Source of the DNA: Candidatus Hemicellulosilyticus sp. P3
Lineage (GTDB): Bacteria; Bacteroidota; Bacteroidia; Bacteroidales; P3
Length of the DNA: 64,000 nt
Direction: 5' to 3'
NCBI GenBank assembly: GCA_001543385.1
Contig: LPNH01000008.1
Coordinates: 951 to 64,950, forward strand
The position numbers and the translations under genes are program-made. Shown in pieces: positions 34,210 through 43,299 of the stretch; positions within the stretch are counted from its first letter, which is position 1, and each line of letters begins with the position of its first letter. The notes under the pieces were generated by a model. That model worked only from the letters and a program-made list of their open reading frames with translations. It had not been told where the DNA came from and made no database searches.

Positions 34210-35334
34210 ATGAGGATAGGTGTCAACGCACGGTTGATGATCGAAGGCAAGATGGACGGCATCGGCTGGTTCGCCAGTGAGTCGTTGCGTTGCATGGTGG
34301 CGGCGCACCCCGGCGACACCTTCGTTTTTTTCTTCGACCGCAAACCCTCGCCGGCCTTCCTTTTTGCCGACAATGTACAATCCGTTGTGCTTCACCCGCC
34401 TGCACGCCATCCAATTCTGTGGTGTATCTTCTTCGAATGGAGTCTCTGGCGGGCCTTGCGTCGTCATCGCATCGACGTACTGCTCTCTCCTGACGGTTAC
34501 CTTCCCTTGCGGTGCCATATCCCGACGCTGGCCGTTATCCACGATTTGAATTTCGAACACGCCAAAGGCAATCTGAGGCCTTCGCATCAATGGTACATGA
34601 AACACTTCTTTCCGCGTTTTGCCCGGTGTGCCACCAGGGTGGCGACAGTGTCCGAATATTCCCGTCGCGACATAGCCTCCACCTACCATATCCCGCTGAA
34701 TAAAATAGATGTAGTCTACGACGGAGCCCATGCCGCTTACCGTCCCCGTACAGAGGACGAAAACCGGTCCACACGTTCCCGCTACACCGCCGGTGCGCAC
34801 TACATCATCTTCATCAGCACAATCCTGAAAAGGAAAAACCTGTCCACACTGCTGACCGCGTTCGACCGCGTCCGCGACCGGCACGACATCCGTTTGGTCG
34901 TCGTGGGAAGCCGTGTCTGGTGGCAGGACGAACTGAAAGATGCTTACGACGCAATGGCGCACGCCGCCGACGTGCTGTTTCTGGGCCATGCCGACACATC
35001 AGAATTGTCATTGCTCCTTTCTGCAGCCGATGCATTGGTCTACCCATCCTTATTCGAAGGCTTCGGGATTCCTGTCCTGGAAGCCTTCTACGCCGAGACG
35101 GCAGTCATTGCGTCAAACACGACATCCATCCCCGAAGTGGCCGGCGATGCAGCCTTGTTAGTCGACCCGCGGGATGTCGGTGCCATCGCCGATGCCATAG
35201 AGCGGCTATTGCTGTCGCCGTCATTGCGTGACGAGCTGATTCAGCGTGGTCGCCGGCAGCGCACCTTATTTAGCTGGCAACGCACGGCGTCATTGCTGTG
35301 GCAGAGCCTTCAACAAACAATCGCCGTCCGATGA
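34210..35334 (+). CDS. Family 4-type glycosyltransferase (group 1)
   Basis: 374 residues with the GT-B fold. The N terminus MRIGVNARLMIEGKMDGIGWFA carries the glycine-rich acceptor loop; the C-terminal domain has HYIIFISTILKRKNLSTLLTAF, VVVGSRVWW, FLGHADTSELSLLLSAADALVYPSLFEGFGIPVLEAF and the E-x7-E motif (EGFGIPVLE) that holds the nucleotide. Substrates are unknown. It is 6 bp after purN and overlaps the following OmpA-type gene by the ATGA tetranucleotide, so translation of the two is likely coupled. Role in surface polysaccharide synthesis is inferred. Confidence 0.9.
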   Translation: MRIGVNARLMIEGKMDGIGWFASESLRCMVAAHPGDTFVFFFDRKPSPAFLFADNVQSVVLHPPARHPILWCIFFEWSLWRALRRHRIDVLLSPDGYLPLRCHIPTLAVIHDLNFEHAKGNLRPSHQWYMKHFFPRFARCATRVATVSEYSRRDIASTYHIPLNKIDVVYDGAHAAYRPRTEDENRSTRSRYTAGAHYIIFISTILKRKNLSTLLTAFDRVRDRHDIRLVVVGSRVWWQDELKDAYDAMAHAADVLFLGHADTSELSLLLSAADALVYPSLFEGFGIPVLEAFYAETAVIASNTTSIPEVAGDAALLVDPRDVGAIADAIERLLLSPSLRDELIQRGRRQRTLFSWQRTASLLWQSLQQTIAVR

Positions 35335-36461
35335 AACACCTGCTCCGGCTGTTATTCTTATTGCCGTCGGCCGTATGGGCGCAGATCGGTAACTGGGTTG
35401 AAAACGGCTCGTTCGAAGACCATCTCTCGCTGCCTCGCCGTATAGAGGCACTGGGAGTGCTGACATCCGTCGAAGCGTGGTATCAGCCCACAGGTGGCAG
35501 CGCCGACTACTATCACTCCGGTGCCGGCCGCGAATGCGGCGTACCCGACAATAAGCTGGGTCGCCAACCGGCTTACGACGGGCAGGCATATTGCGGCATC
35601 TATTGCAGCAAAGACGAATACAGAGAATACCTTCAGACACAACTGAAGCAGCCTCTGGTGGCGGGACGTTCCTATCGACTTACCTTCTACGTCAGCCTGT
35701 CCGAGAACTCGTCTGTAGCCATAGCCACCATGGGCGGTCTACTCACAGCCGACCGGGTGGGCGACACCTCACGCGGCATCCTCATGCGCCGCACCGTCGG
35801 ATACGTAGCTCCGGATGTGCGGCAGACCGTCTCCTCATACTACCGTCCGCAAGTGCAGAACGAAGTGACGTCCCGTCTTGACGACACACAGCATTGGCAA
35901 CGTGTGGCAGGTGAATTTGTCGCCGACGGAGGCGAGCGATTCCTCACCCTGGGCAATTTCTGTGCAGCGGCGCATTCCAATCCCGGTGTCTCCGACCGGT
36001 TGACAGGACTGCTCACCGGAGCCTACTACTATATCGACAGCGTGACGCTCCGCTGCCTTGACTGCGACACTGCGGACTCGTCCGCTGCAGAGCCTGAACC
36101 CGTGCCGTATTCAGTGGGCGACAGCATTATACTCAACGACCTCTTCTTCGAATTCGACAAAAGCGTCCTCCTCCAGCAATCCTACCACACACTCAAACAG
36201 CTGTTAGACCTGCTCGACCGCCACCCCGCGATGCGTATCGAAGTGCAGGGCCATACCGACAACCGTGGCGCTCCGGCTTACAACCAGCGGCTTTCAGAGC
36301 GTCGGGCCAAAGCAGTGGTAGACTATTTGGTCGGCAAAGGCATAAGCCCCCGTAGGTTGCAATACAAAGGCTACGGAGACAGCCGCCCCGTCGCCGACAA
36401 CCACACCGACGAAGGGCGATCCCGCAACCGTCGCGTCATGTTCATAATCCGCGACCTGTAG
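35331..36461 (+). CDS. OmpA-family protein with N-terminal jelly-roll-like domain
   Basis: 376 residues from ATG 35331, which overlaps the stop codon of the preceding gene (ATGA). The signal peptide ends AVWAQ. Residues ~20-245 start NWVENGSFEDH, a beta-sandwich pattern common to secreted Bacteroidetes proteins, with many Cys and aromatic residues. The C-terminal OmpA domain (~260-376) shows DLFFEFDKSVLLQQSYHTLKQL, VQGHTDNRGAPAYNQRLSERRAKAVVDYL and RSRNRRVMFIIRD. It should be periplasm-exposed and bind peptidoglycan; no membrane barrel is evident. Function of the sandwich domain unknown. Confidence 0.87.
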   Translation: MKHLLRLLFLLPSAVWAQIGNWVENGSFEDHLSLPRRIEALGVLTSVEAWYQPTGGSADYYHSGAGRECGVPDNKLGRQPAYDGQAYCGIYCSKDEYREYLQTQLKQPLVAGRSYRLTFYVSLSENSSVAIATMGGLLTADRVGDTSRGILMRRTVGYVAPDVRQTVSSYYRPQVQNEVTSRLDDTQHWQRVAGEFVADGGERFLTLGNFCAAAHSNPGVSDRLTGLLTGAYYYIDSVTLRCLDCDTADSSAAEPEPVPYSVGDSIILNDLFFEFDKSVLLQQSYHTLKQLLDLLDRHPAMRIEVQGHTDNRGAPAYNQRLSERRAKAVVDYLVGKGISPRRLQYKGYGDSRPVADNHTDEGRSRNRRVMFIIRDL

Positions 36462-36518
36462 CGGTCGGTTCACAAACGGAACCACACACAAAATAAAACG
36501 ACAAAAAATTGAACAATA

Positions 36519-38339
36519 ATGAACTACCGCAATCTTACTCCCGACGAAATAACAGCATTGGTCGCCAATGGCTGCATAGCCGAGGACTGGAACCATGTGT
36601 GGGTGGAGGGTGCCCTTGATGCAGCGCGGGTGCGTGGCTGCACATTCTTAGGCGAAGTCCGCATCGGAGCCCTGGGAGACAGTTTCTCCGTCGATGGCGA
36701 CTTGCGGCTTCCTCACGGCATGTACCATTCCATTATTGACAGATGCACCGTCGGACGCCGTGTCGCGCTGCACAATGTGAGGATAATATCGCGTTACCGA
36801 ATAGGCGACGACTGCCTGTTATTCAACATCGACGAGATGACATGCGGCGACGACTACAAGTGGATGGAGCCGATGAATGAATGTGGAGGCCGTCGCATCC
36901 TGCCCTTTGGGGGCATGCGTCTGAGCGATATATACCTATGGGCCCGTTACCGGGATCGCAAGCGGCTCATGGAGGCATTAGAACAGATGACCCGCGACGC
37001 CCTGCAGCAGCCGCTGTCATCATACGGCCACATTGGTGACGCCTGCGTAATCAAAAACTCCAAAGAGCTGCACAACCTGTCGGTGATGTCGAGTGCCGGG
37101 TCCCCTACACACATCTCAGGCTGTACTATACTGAGCGACGGTGCGGTGGGTTACGGTTGCACCCTCGCCGACGGCTGCATGGCGCGTCGATTCGTCCTTG
37201 GCGAAAACGTGCGTCTCGAATTTGGCGTGCGCCTCAACGACACCGCCGTGGGAGACAATTCCACCATTGCCCGCTGTGAAGTAGGTTGCAGCATCCTCTT
37301 TCCTGCCCACGAACAACATCACAACAACTCCTTCCTCATTGCGTCGCTCGTCAAAGGGCAGAGCAACCTGGCCGCCGGCGCGACAATAGGCTCCAACCAC
37401 AACGGGCGCACCGCCGACAACGAGATAGTGGCGGGGCGAGGCTTTTGGCCGGGTCTCTGTTGCAGCCTCAAGCACTCCAGCCGCTTCGCCTCCTACTGCC
37501 TGCTATCCAAAGGAGCCTATCCGGCCGAATTAGACATATCCTTGCCGTTCGCATTAGTAAGCAACAATGAGTCGCAGAACAGACTTGAGGTAATGCCCGC
37601 CTACTGGTGGATGTACAACATGTATGCGCTCCACCGCAATGAAAAAAAATTCGCCTTGCGCGACAAGCGGGTCCACAAGTTCCAGCACATCGAGACCGCG
37701 CCGTTGGCTCCCGACACGGCAGAAGAAATAGTCTGCGGACGGGAGTTGCTTCGTCACTGGACCGAGCAGGCCTACCTGGCGTCCGTGGGTGGCGATGGCA
37801 AAATCGTCGTCACAGCCTCCGGCATGGAGAAAGGCAAGCGACAAGTCATCATTCTCAAAGCCGCTCAGGGCTACGCCGCCTACGAAGACATGCTTGTCTA
37901 CTACGCCATGCAGACACTGCTTGCCGGTCGCGCGGAGGGCGACCGCGCCATGCCCGATCCGGGTCTTGGCGGCGGACAGCGTGAGATATGCTGGGAAAAC
38001 ATCGGTGGTCAACTCATGGCACGCGGAGATGTCGAACAGCTCATTGCCGACATAGAGCAAGGCCGTCTGAACACATGGGATCAAATACATCAGCGCTACG
38101 ACCTGCTGTGGCAACAATATCCTAATCAAAAACGTCGTCATGCCTACCAGCTGCTCAGCATGCTGTCAGGCGTCAACACACTTACCTCCGGGCAGTGGGA
38201 GCGCTACCTTGCGAGGTACGACACCATCTGCCGTTACGTCACAGACCAGGTCCGCATCACCCGTGAGAAAGACGATAAAAACCCATTTCGCCGCATGACC
38301 TACCGCAACGATGCCGAGATGCACGCCGTCCTTGGATAA
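36519..38339 (+). CDS. DUF4954 family protein with left-handed beta-helix
   Basis: 606 residues. The N-terminal ~330 residues contain hexapeptide-like turns (VRGCTFLGEVRIG, IGDACVIKNSKELHNL, GYGCTLADGCMARRF, VGDNSTIARCEVG) typical of the left-handed parallel beta-helix of acyltransferases and nucleotidyltransferases. The rest is a mixed alpha/beta region with RREICWENIGG. The Bacteroidetes family DUF4954 has exactly this layout and size. No signal peptide, so it is cytoplasmic. It could act on nucleotide sugars, as related folds do, but no substrate is known. It follows the OmpA gene by 57 bp and precedes the peroxiredoxin gene. Confidence 0.85.
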   Translation: MNYRNLTPDEITALVANGCIAEDWNHVWVEGALDAARVRGCTFLGEVRIGALGDSFSVDGDLRLPHGMYHSIIDRCTVGRRVALHNVRIISRYRIGDDCLLFNIDEMTCGDDYKWMEPMNECGGRRILPFGGMRLSDIYLWARYRDRKRLMEALEQMTRDALQQPLSSYGHIGDACVIKNSKELHNLSVMSSAGSPTHISGCTILSDGAVGYGCTLADGCMARRFVLGENVRLEFGVRLNDTAVGDNSTIARCEVGCSILFPAHEQHHNNSFLIASLVKGQSNLAAGATIGSNHNGRTADNEIVAGRGFWPGLCCSLKHSSRFASYCLLSKGAYPAELDISLPFALVSNNESQNRLEVMPAYWWMYNMYALHRNEKKFALRDKRVHKFQHIETAPLAPDTAEEIVCGRELLRHWTEQAYLASVGGDGKIVVTASGMEKGKRQVIILKAAQGYAAYEDMLVYYAMQTLLAGRAEGDRAMPDPGLGGGQREICWENIGGQLMARGDVEQLIADIEQGRLNTWDQIHQRYDLLWQQYPNQKRRHAYQLLSMLSGVNTLTSGQWERYLARYDTICRYVTDQVRITREKDDKNPFRRMTYRNDAEMHAVLG

Positions 38340-38369
38340 ACAATCATTCCACAAACCATACAACATAAT

Positions 38370-38813
38370 ATGTTACCCAAAGGCACAAAAGCCCCCTATT
38401 TCGAGGGCACCGATGAAAACGGCTCCACAATCCGGCTGACAGACTTTGCCGGACAGAAACTGGTGCTCTACTTCTACCCCAAAGACAGCACCCCCGGTTG
38501 TACAGCCGAGGCCTGTGACTTGCGCGACAACTACGGGCGATTCCTCTCTTCAGGCTATCGGATATTAGGTGTCAGTCGAGACAGCGCAGCCTCGCACCAA
38601 CGCTTCATTGCCCGTTACAGCCTGCCGTTTCACCTGATATCAGACACCGGACTGACCATTCTGAAAGCCTACGAAGCCTGGGGTGAGAAGAAAATGTATG
38701 GCAAAGTGACCGAAGGGACCCTGCGCACCACCTATATCATCGACGAGCAAGGAGTCATCATCGACGCCATCGGGAAAGTCGACACCAAAAACCCCACCGC
38801 ACAGATCCTCTAA
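38370..38813 (+). CDS. bcp: Thioredoxin-dependent thiol peroxidase (BCP/PrxQ type)
   Basis: 147 residues. The peroxidatic Cys is in YPKDSTPGCTAEACDLRDNY, and the resolving Cys five residues later is the PrxQ arrangement. The downstream LGVSRDSAASHQRFIARYSLPFHLISD segment is also standard. It reduces hydrogen peroxide and organic hydroperoxides in the cytoplasm with thioredoxin. It lies 30 bp after DUF4954 and converges with the MerR-type gene, the stop codons being 7 bp apart. Confidence 0.95.
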   Translation: MLPKGTKAPYFEGTDENGSTIRLTDFAGQKLVLYFYPKDSTPGCTAEACDLRDNYGRFLSSGYRILGVSRDSAASHQRFIARYSLPFHLISDTGLTILKAYEAWGEKKMYGKVTEGTLRTTYIIDEQGVIIDAIGKVDTKNPTAQIL

Positions 38814-38820
38814 CCTCCGC

Positions 38821-39153
38821 CTACAACTGTCCGGCAATCTCCACCAGCACCTTCCGCACCTCGCGGAGAGTCCGTGCCAACTGTTCCCGTGATGCGTCTG
38901 CATCAGGCAGATGCCGTTCTCGTCGCAACTGCTCCCGGGCGCCGTCGATAGTATATCCGGCCTCGCGTGTAAGAAACTGGATACGTCGCAACAACTCGAT
39001 ATCGCCCTCCACATAGCGTCGGTCGCCGCGACCGTTCTTGACAGGGCGCAGCCAGCTGAACTCCTTCTCCCAGAAGCGCAGCGTGGAACTGTTCTCGCCC
39101 AGCATGGCGGCCACCTCGCCAATGGAATAATACAACTTATTCATATTATTCAT
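38821..39153 (-). CDS. MerR-family transcriptional regulator
   Basis: 110 residues from ATG 39153, 4 bp after the lptD stop; a second ATG at 39144 is equally possible. The MerR winged helix-turn-helix is clear: YYSIGEVAAMLGENSSTLRFWEKEFSWLRPVKNGRGDRRYVEGDIELLRRIQFL, followed by a short dimerisation helix (REQLARTLREVRKVLVEIAG). No effector domain or metal Cys pattern is present. Position directly after lptD is common in Bacteroidetes; it may control envelope genes, but its target is unknown. Confidence 0.88.
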   Translation of the reverse strand: MNNMNKLYYSIGEVAAMLGENSSTLRFWEKEFSWLRPVKNGRGDRRYVEGDIELLRRIQFLTREAGYTIDGAREQLRRERHLPDADASREQLARTLREVRKVLVEIAGQL

Positions 39154-39157
39154 AAAA

Positions 39158-41908
39158 TCAATAAGAATAATAGCCCTGATTGTCCTGATACGAGCGGCGC
39201 TTGTCATACTTGATATCACGTAGCGCCGCAGCCTTGATATTGATTGAAAAAGTCCAGCTCTTATAATAGCCGAAAGGCACCCAGTTAAAGCGCATCTCCC
39301 AGCAGTGGAGATCACGGTAAATATCAATAGAAGTATACGACATACCCTTATTCACAAAATCATAGCCAGACGAAAAAGCAATCCTCCACTTGTCGGTCAG
39401 CGTCATATTGCCCGAGAAACTGAGGGTCTGCGTGACATTGCTCTGATACTGATAAAGCGAAGCCACATAACTGTTCACATACGTGAGCGTATAATTGACA
39501 GACAGATTCCACGGCACCGAGAAGTCGGCATAAGTGCCGACCAATAGCGACGGATTCCACGTATAAGGCGATTGTAAAATAGGTGGCTGGATAATCTCTC
39601 CGTGACCCTTAGGGGCTTCCTTCCCCTTCCTGAGCGTATTCTCATTTATCGAAAGTGAGAGCTGGGCGCTGTAATTAGAGCTGTTGCGGTGAAACAGACG
39701 CTTCTTCGTGTCCCATAAAAACTGGTCATGCTTTCGTCCCGCCTCGTCAATGACATACGGCGACATACTGCTGCTATAGTTCAAAATAAGTCCCTTGAAC
39801 AAAGTGGTGCGTCCGTTAATAGTCAAGTCCGACCAATTGAGAGAATCCTTCGTCATATCATAACTGATAGAGAACGTCAGATTCTCAATCAACGTAATCT
39901 TCCTCATTCCTGACGCAGTGTCCTTCTTGCTGGCGAACTTTGCCTCAAGATTATTGCCGACACTTATGCGCATACTGCCCGAACGTCCGTCCGGCGGGCC
40001 GCCGTAAAGGCTCTGCTCAAATATCGAATAGCGGTGCACATATCCGGTAGTGTCCGTATACTGATTCCAATAGCCCCATCGAGCCTTGCCGAAATCGGGA
40101 TGATACGAAAAAGACACCGACGGGTTGATCACATGACGTATAGCCTTCAGAAAACGGGTCTTGAAATGAAACTGTCCATAGATGCGTGTCGAGAGGCTCG
40201 AGCTGAAACTCACGTCACGGTTAGCCTTAAATCCGCGGACAGTGTCAACAGTCACGGCATCGGTGAGGCTGTCATAATGCTTCTCAATAGTCGACCAGTG
40301 CCAGCGTTCATTATAAGAGACAGCATTCGTCCAGTTAAAAAACCTCAGCACCTTGACAGTGCTGGAGACGGGGATGGCATGCTGAATGCCATATTGCATC
40401 CTGTCGCGTGTAGCCGGGGTGAAAAGGACAGAGTCGGCAGTGGAAATATTATTCTCAGCGCTCAACGAATACGACATAGAGACATTCTCATACCAGCGGT
40501 ACGAGCCAGCCGTATTCTGTCGGCGCAGGGGATAAAAAGTCACACTGTTGACAGACAGCGAAGGCAGTTGCAGATTGATAAGCCCTGTCTGCACATTATA
40601 CGACTCACGCATCGAGGCGGCCAGATTAAACGACTTACCCAACTGCGAAGTGAAAGAGACGCTCGAAGTGGTGGTCGACGTGAAATAATCGTTCCGGTTG
40701 GTTGTATTGCGGTTATAATTGCGGCTCTGCAAGTTGACATTAGCCGAAAAACGGCGATAAGGGTTAGCCTTGGCATCCTGGTCATGCTGCCACGAAATCT
40801 TGAAATCGCTATACTTATTATAAGTGTTAGAATCGCCCTTCAAACCCTCCTTGGTAATGCCATACCGCACATCAACATTGCCCTTGTAATGATAGCGGCG
40901 ATAATAATTAGACTTAGCTTCGGCCGACCAGCTGAGATTCGTGTAAATCTCACCCAGCAGCAGCAGGTCCACCTGATCGCTTATCGCCAAATAATATCCG
41001 CCCTCTTTCAAATAATACCCGCGGCTGTTCATCCATCCATAAGAGGGGAGGACAATACCCGAAGAGCGGTCGTGCGAGATAGAGAAAAAAGCAAAAGGAA
41101 TCGCGATAGGTGTCGGCACATCGGCCAGCGAAAGATAAGCAGGGCCCGTAAGCATCTTGTCGCCGGCAATAAGTTTCGATTTAGAGAACTTGATAGCAAA
41201 ATGAGGGTGGCTGTAATTACATGTAGTATAAAGACCACTGCTCAGAAACATCACCGAATCATTCAACTTCTTGATGCGGCTGCCATGCAGATACCCTTCC
41301 CCCTCCTGCGTGATGATACCCGAAATAACACCCTTCTTATTATTATAATTAAACACGATAGTGTCCGCCAGATACTCCGACTCCCCCTGCACAAAAAAAG
41401 GTTTTCCTCCAGTCCGTCCGTTGCTGTCGGGTGCGCCGGTGGCAGTAAGCCGGGTCGTTCTGAAATCAACCTGCACCGCATCCGCCGCAAGCGTCATATC
41501 CTGATACTTCACCGATCCCTGTCGGTACAGATAGGCACGTCGCAGCACAACATTCAGCTCAATCGAATCCTTAGCCTGATAATCCACCACATCCTTCAGA
41601 GCATTAGGCGACAACGGGATAACCGCCGGCACAGAATCCCTCGTCAGCCGTTCGCGCGAGGCAGCCTGCGCCCCCCTTCCGTCCCTCCGCGCGGTGCTGT
41701 CAAAAGCGGCAACAAAGCCGCTGTCCGCCGACACCGTGTCCCCGGCTCCTCCGGCACTGTTCCCGGCAGGCAAAACCTGAGCCGTCGAACACATCGTCAA
41801 AAACATCCATACACCGCAGGACACACAGCGTCCGGCCTGCCGTCCCCGACGCCATAAAAGCGGCATAGCCCTTCCTGCGGAAAGTTTTGCAAGAAACTTG
41901 CGAAACAT
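39158..41908 (-). CDS. lptD: LPS-assembly outer-membrane protein LptD
   Basis: 916 residues. A signal region (VSCGVWMFLTMCSTAQ) leads to an OstA-type N-terminal jelly-roll (~95-230: ELNVVLRRAYLYRQGSVKYQDMTLAADAVQVDF, VQGESEYLADTIVFNYNNKKGVISG) and a large C-terminal barrel with many YxYxxx strands (SPSYGWMNSRGYYLKEGGYYLAISDQVDLLLLGE). LptD delivers lipopolysaccharide into the outer leaflet with LptE. It is divergent from the amidase gene through a palindromic promoter and is followed 4 bp on by the MerR gene. ATG at 41908 sits about 35 bp from the proposed start of transcription. Confidence 0.92.
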   Translation of the reverse strand: MFRKFLAKLSAGRAMPLLWRRGRQAGRCVSCGVWMFLTMCSTAQVLPAGNSAGGAGDTVSADSGFVAAFDSTARRDGRGAQAASRERLTRDSVPAVIPLSPNALKDVVDYQAKDSIELNVVLRRAYLYRQGSVKYQDMTLAADAVQVDFRTTRLTATGAPDSNGRTGGKPFFVQGESEYLADTIVFNYNNKKGVISGIITQEGEGYLHGSRIKKLNDSVMFLSSGLYTTCNYSHPHFAIKFSKSKLIAGDKMLTGPAYLSLADVPTPIAIPFAFFSISHDRSSGIVLPSYGWMNSRGYYLKEGGYYLAISDQVDLLLLGEIYTNLSWSAEAKSNYYRRYHYKGNVDVRYGITKEGLKGDSNTYNKYSDFKISWQHDQDAKANPYRRFSANVNLQSRNYNRNTTNRNDYFTSTTTSSVSFTSQLGKSFNLAASMRESYNVQTGLINLQLPSLSVNSVTFYPLRRQNTAGSYRWYENVSMSYSLSAENNISTADSVLFTPATRDRMQYGIQHAIPVSSTVKVLRFFNWTNAVSYNERWHWSTIEKHYDSLTDAVTVDTVRGFKANRDVSFSSSLSTRIYGQFHFKTRFLKAIRHVINPSVSFSYHPDFGKARWGYWNQYTDTTGYVHRYSIFEQSLYGGPPDGRSGSMRISVGNNLEAKFASKKDTASGMRKITLIENLTFSISYDMTKDSLNWSDLTINGRTTLFKGLILNYSSSMSPYVIDEAGRKHDQFLWDTKKRLFHRNSSNYSAQLSLSINENTLRKGKEAPKGHGEIIQPPILQSPYTWNPSLLVGTYADFSVPWNLSVNYTLTYVNSYVASLYQYQSNVTQTLSFSGNMTLTDKWRIAFSSGYDFVNKGMSYTSIDIYRDLHCWEMRFNWVPFGYYKSWTFSINIKAAALRDIKYDKRRSYQDNQGYYSY

Positions 41909-41926
41909 GGATAATAAATTTTTCTG

Positions 41927-41956
41927 TATCTTTGCAACTTTAAAGTTGCAAAGATA
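41927..41956. promoter_or_regulatory. Palindromic face-to-face promoter between lptD and the amidase gene
   Basis: A perfect 30-bp palindrome; each 15-bp half reads TATCTTTGCAACTTT from its own strand. Each half therefore holds a TAnnTTTG -7 element: plus strand 41927-41934 for the amidase, minus strand 41956-41949 for lptD. Both start sites should fall within a few bp of the centre. Confidence 0.75.
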
Positions 41957-41999
41957 AGATTATTTGGCCACATTGCGGCAAAATAAATCCCGACCCATA

Positions 42000-43256
42000 A
42001 TGAAACGTCTGGTTTTTCTGTTGGTTTGTAGCCTGGTGCTGTGCGGCAACACCAATGCCTGGAAAAAAGAGACAGGCAAAGTCAAAACAGTGGTCATCGA
42101 CCCCGGTCATGGCGGCGACAAGCCTGGAGCCATCGGCAAACACTGCACCGAGAAAGACATCGTGCTTCAGGTAGCCCGGAAGTTAGGCCAATTGATCGGC
42201 GACAACTACCCCGATGTCAAAGTAATATACACCCGCACCTCCGATGTCGACATAGCCCTCTCCGAACGGGCCCGCATCGCCAACACATCCAAAGCCGACC
42301 TCTTCCTCTCCATCCATGCCAACTCACATCCCACCGCCGCGCCCTCCGGTGTCGAGAGTTTCGTGATGGGGCTCTCCAAAAGCAAAGCAAACATGGACGT
42401 AGCCCGAAAAGAAAATGCCGACATCCTTCTCGAAAGCGACTACAAGACAAACAGCGCATACCAAGGCTTCGATCCCGACTCACCCGAAAGCTCCATCATC
42501 TTCGCAATGTTCCAGAACGCCTATCTGGACAAAAGCCTCACCTTTGCCGAGCTCATACAAAAGCAATACGGGCAGCACCTCCACACCGTCAACCGAGGGG
42601 TCAAACAAGCCGAATTCATCGTACTATACATGTCCGCCATGCCGGCCGTCCTGACAGAAATCGGCTTCATCAGCAACCCTGCCGAAGAGGCATTCATGAT
42701 GAGCGAATCCGGGCAGGCGAAAATCGCCGTAGCATTATTCAACGCCTTCATGGCATACAAATGCGCAGAAGAAGGCATCCAGCCCTTGTCCAAGCCGGTG
42801 ATCAACCTGCCGGGTTACGGCAAAAACGCCCCCACCCCTCAAAAAGATCCGCCACCCTCCTCTCCTGTCGAGCGTCCCGTGGCGGCGGAACAGCCCCAAC
42901 CGCACTCCCCCGAGGTCCCGCCTTCGGCCGACACCCTGCAGCCGCAGCCCCCGGCGTCCGCCGAGACCGTTTCTGCGGAGCAACCCCCCGCAGAAAAGCC
43001 CGTCTACAAAGTGCAGTTCCTGTCACTCAACCGACACCTCAAAGACGGGGCGCGTGAGCTCCGGGGCGTGACAGACTTCGAAATCTACGAAGAAAACGGC
43101 ACGCTGCGCTACCTGAAAGGCCGGGAGACAACAATCAACAAAGCAAAAGCCATCCAACGTGAGCTGCGTGAGACAGGATTCAAGGACGCCTTCATCGTCG
43201 CCTTCTACAAAGGCAGGAAAATCAGCATCCAGCAAGCACGTGCCCTTACAGAATAG
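42000..43256 (+). CDS. N-acetylmuramoyl-L-alanine amidase with SPOR domain
   Basis: 418 residues from ATG 42000, chosen over 41964 because it starts a proper signal peptide (KRLVFLLVCSLVLCGNTNA). The Amidase_3 zinc site is intact: H in VIDPGHGGDKPGAIG, E in EKDIVLQVARKL, H in FLSIHANSH, and the catalytic E in VLTEIGFISNPAEEAFM. A proline-rich linker (~275-345) leads to an SPOR-type domain (~345-418, YKVQFLSLNRHLK...KDAFIVAFYKGRKIS) that binds denuded septal glycan. It cleaves the amide bond between MurNAc and the peptide during cell separation. Divergent from lptD, followed by an ABC ATPase gene. Confidence 0.94.
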   Translation: MKRLVFLLVCSLVLCGNTNAWKKETGKVKTVVIDPGHGGDKPGAIGKHCTEKDIVLQVARKLGQLIGDNYPDVKVIYTRTSDVDIALSERARIANTSKADLFLSIHANSHPTAAPSGVESFVMGLSKSKANMDVARKENADILLESDYKTNSAYQGFDPDSPESSIIFAMFQNAYLDKSLTFAELIQKQYGQHLHTVNRGVKQAEFIVLYMSAMPAVLTEIGFISNPAEEAFMMSESGQAKIAVALFNAFMAYKCAEEGIQPLSKPVINLPGYGKNAPTPQKDPPPSSPVERPVAAEQPQPHSPEVPPSADTLQPQPPASAETVSAEQPPAEKPVYKVQFLSLNRHLKDGARELRGVTDFEIYEENGTLRYLKGRETTINKAKAIQRELRETGFKDAFIVAFYKGRKISIQQARALTE

Positions 43257-43299
43257 CGAGACACAACCCCGTCGACACCGACATACGGACAAAACAGCC

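Noticed and set aside
40034-41857. Plus-strand frame of 607 codons opposite lptD
   Set aside because: Antisense shadow of lptD, no domain pattern, and it lacks a start region or promoter.
43159-43299. Longer N terminus for the ABC ATPase from an in-frame ATG at 43159
   Set aside because: It overlaps the end of the amidase gene and adds a low-complexity Ser/Arg-rich stretch with no ABC homology.
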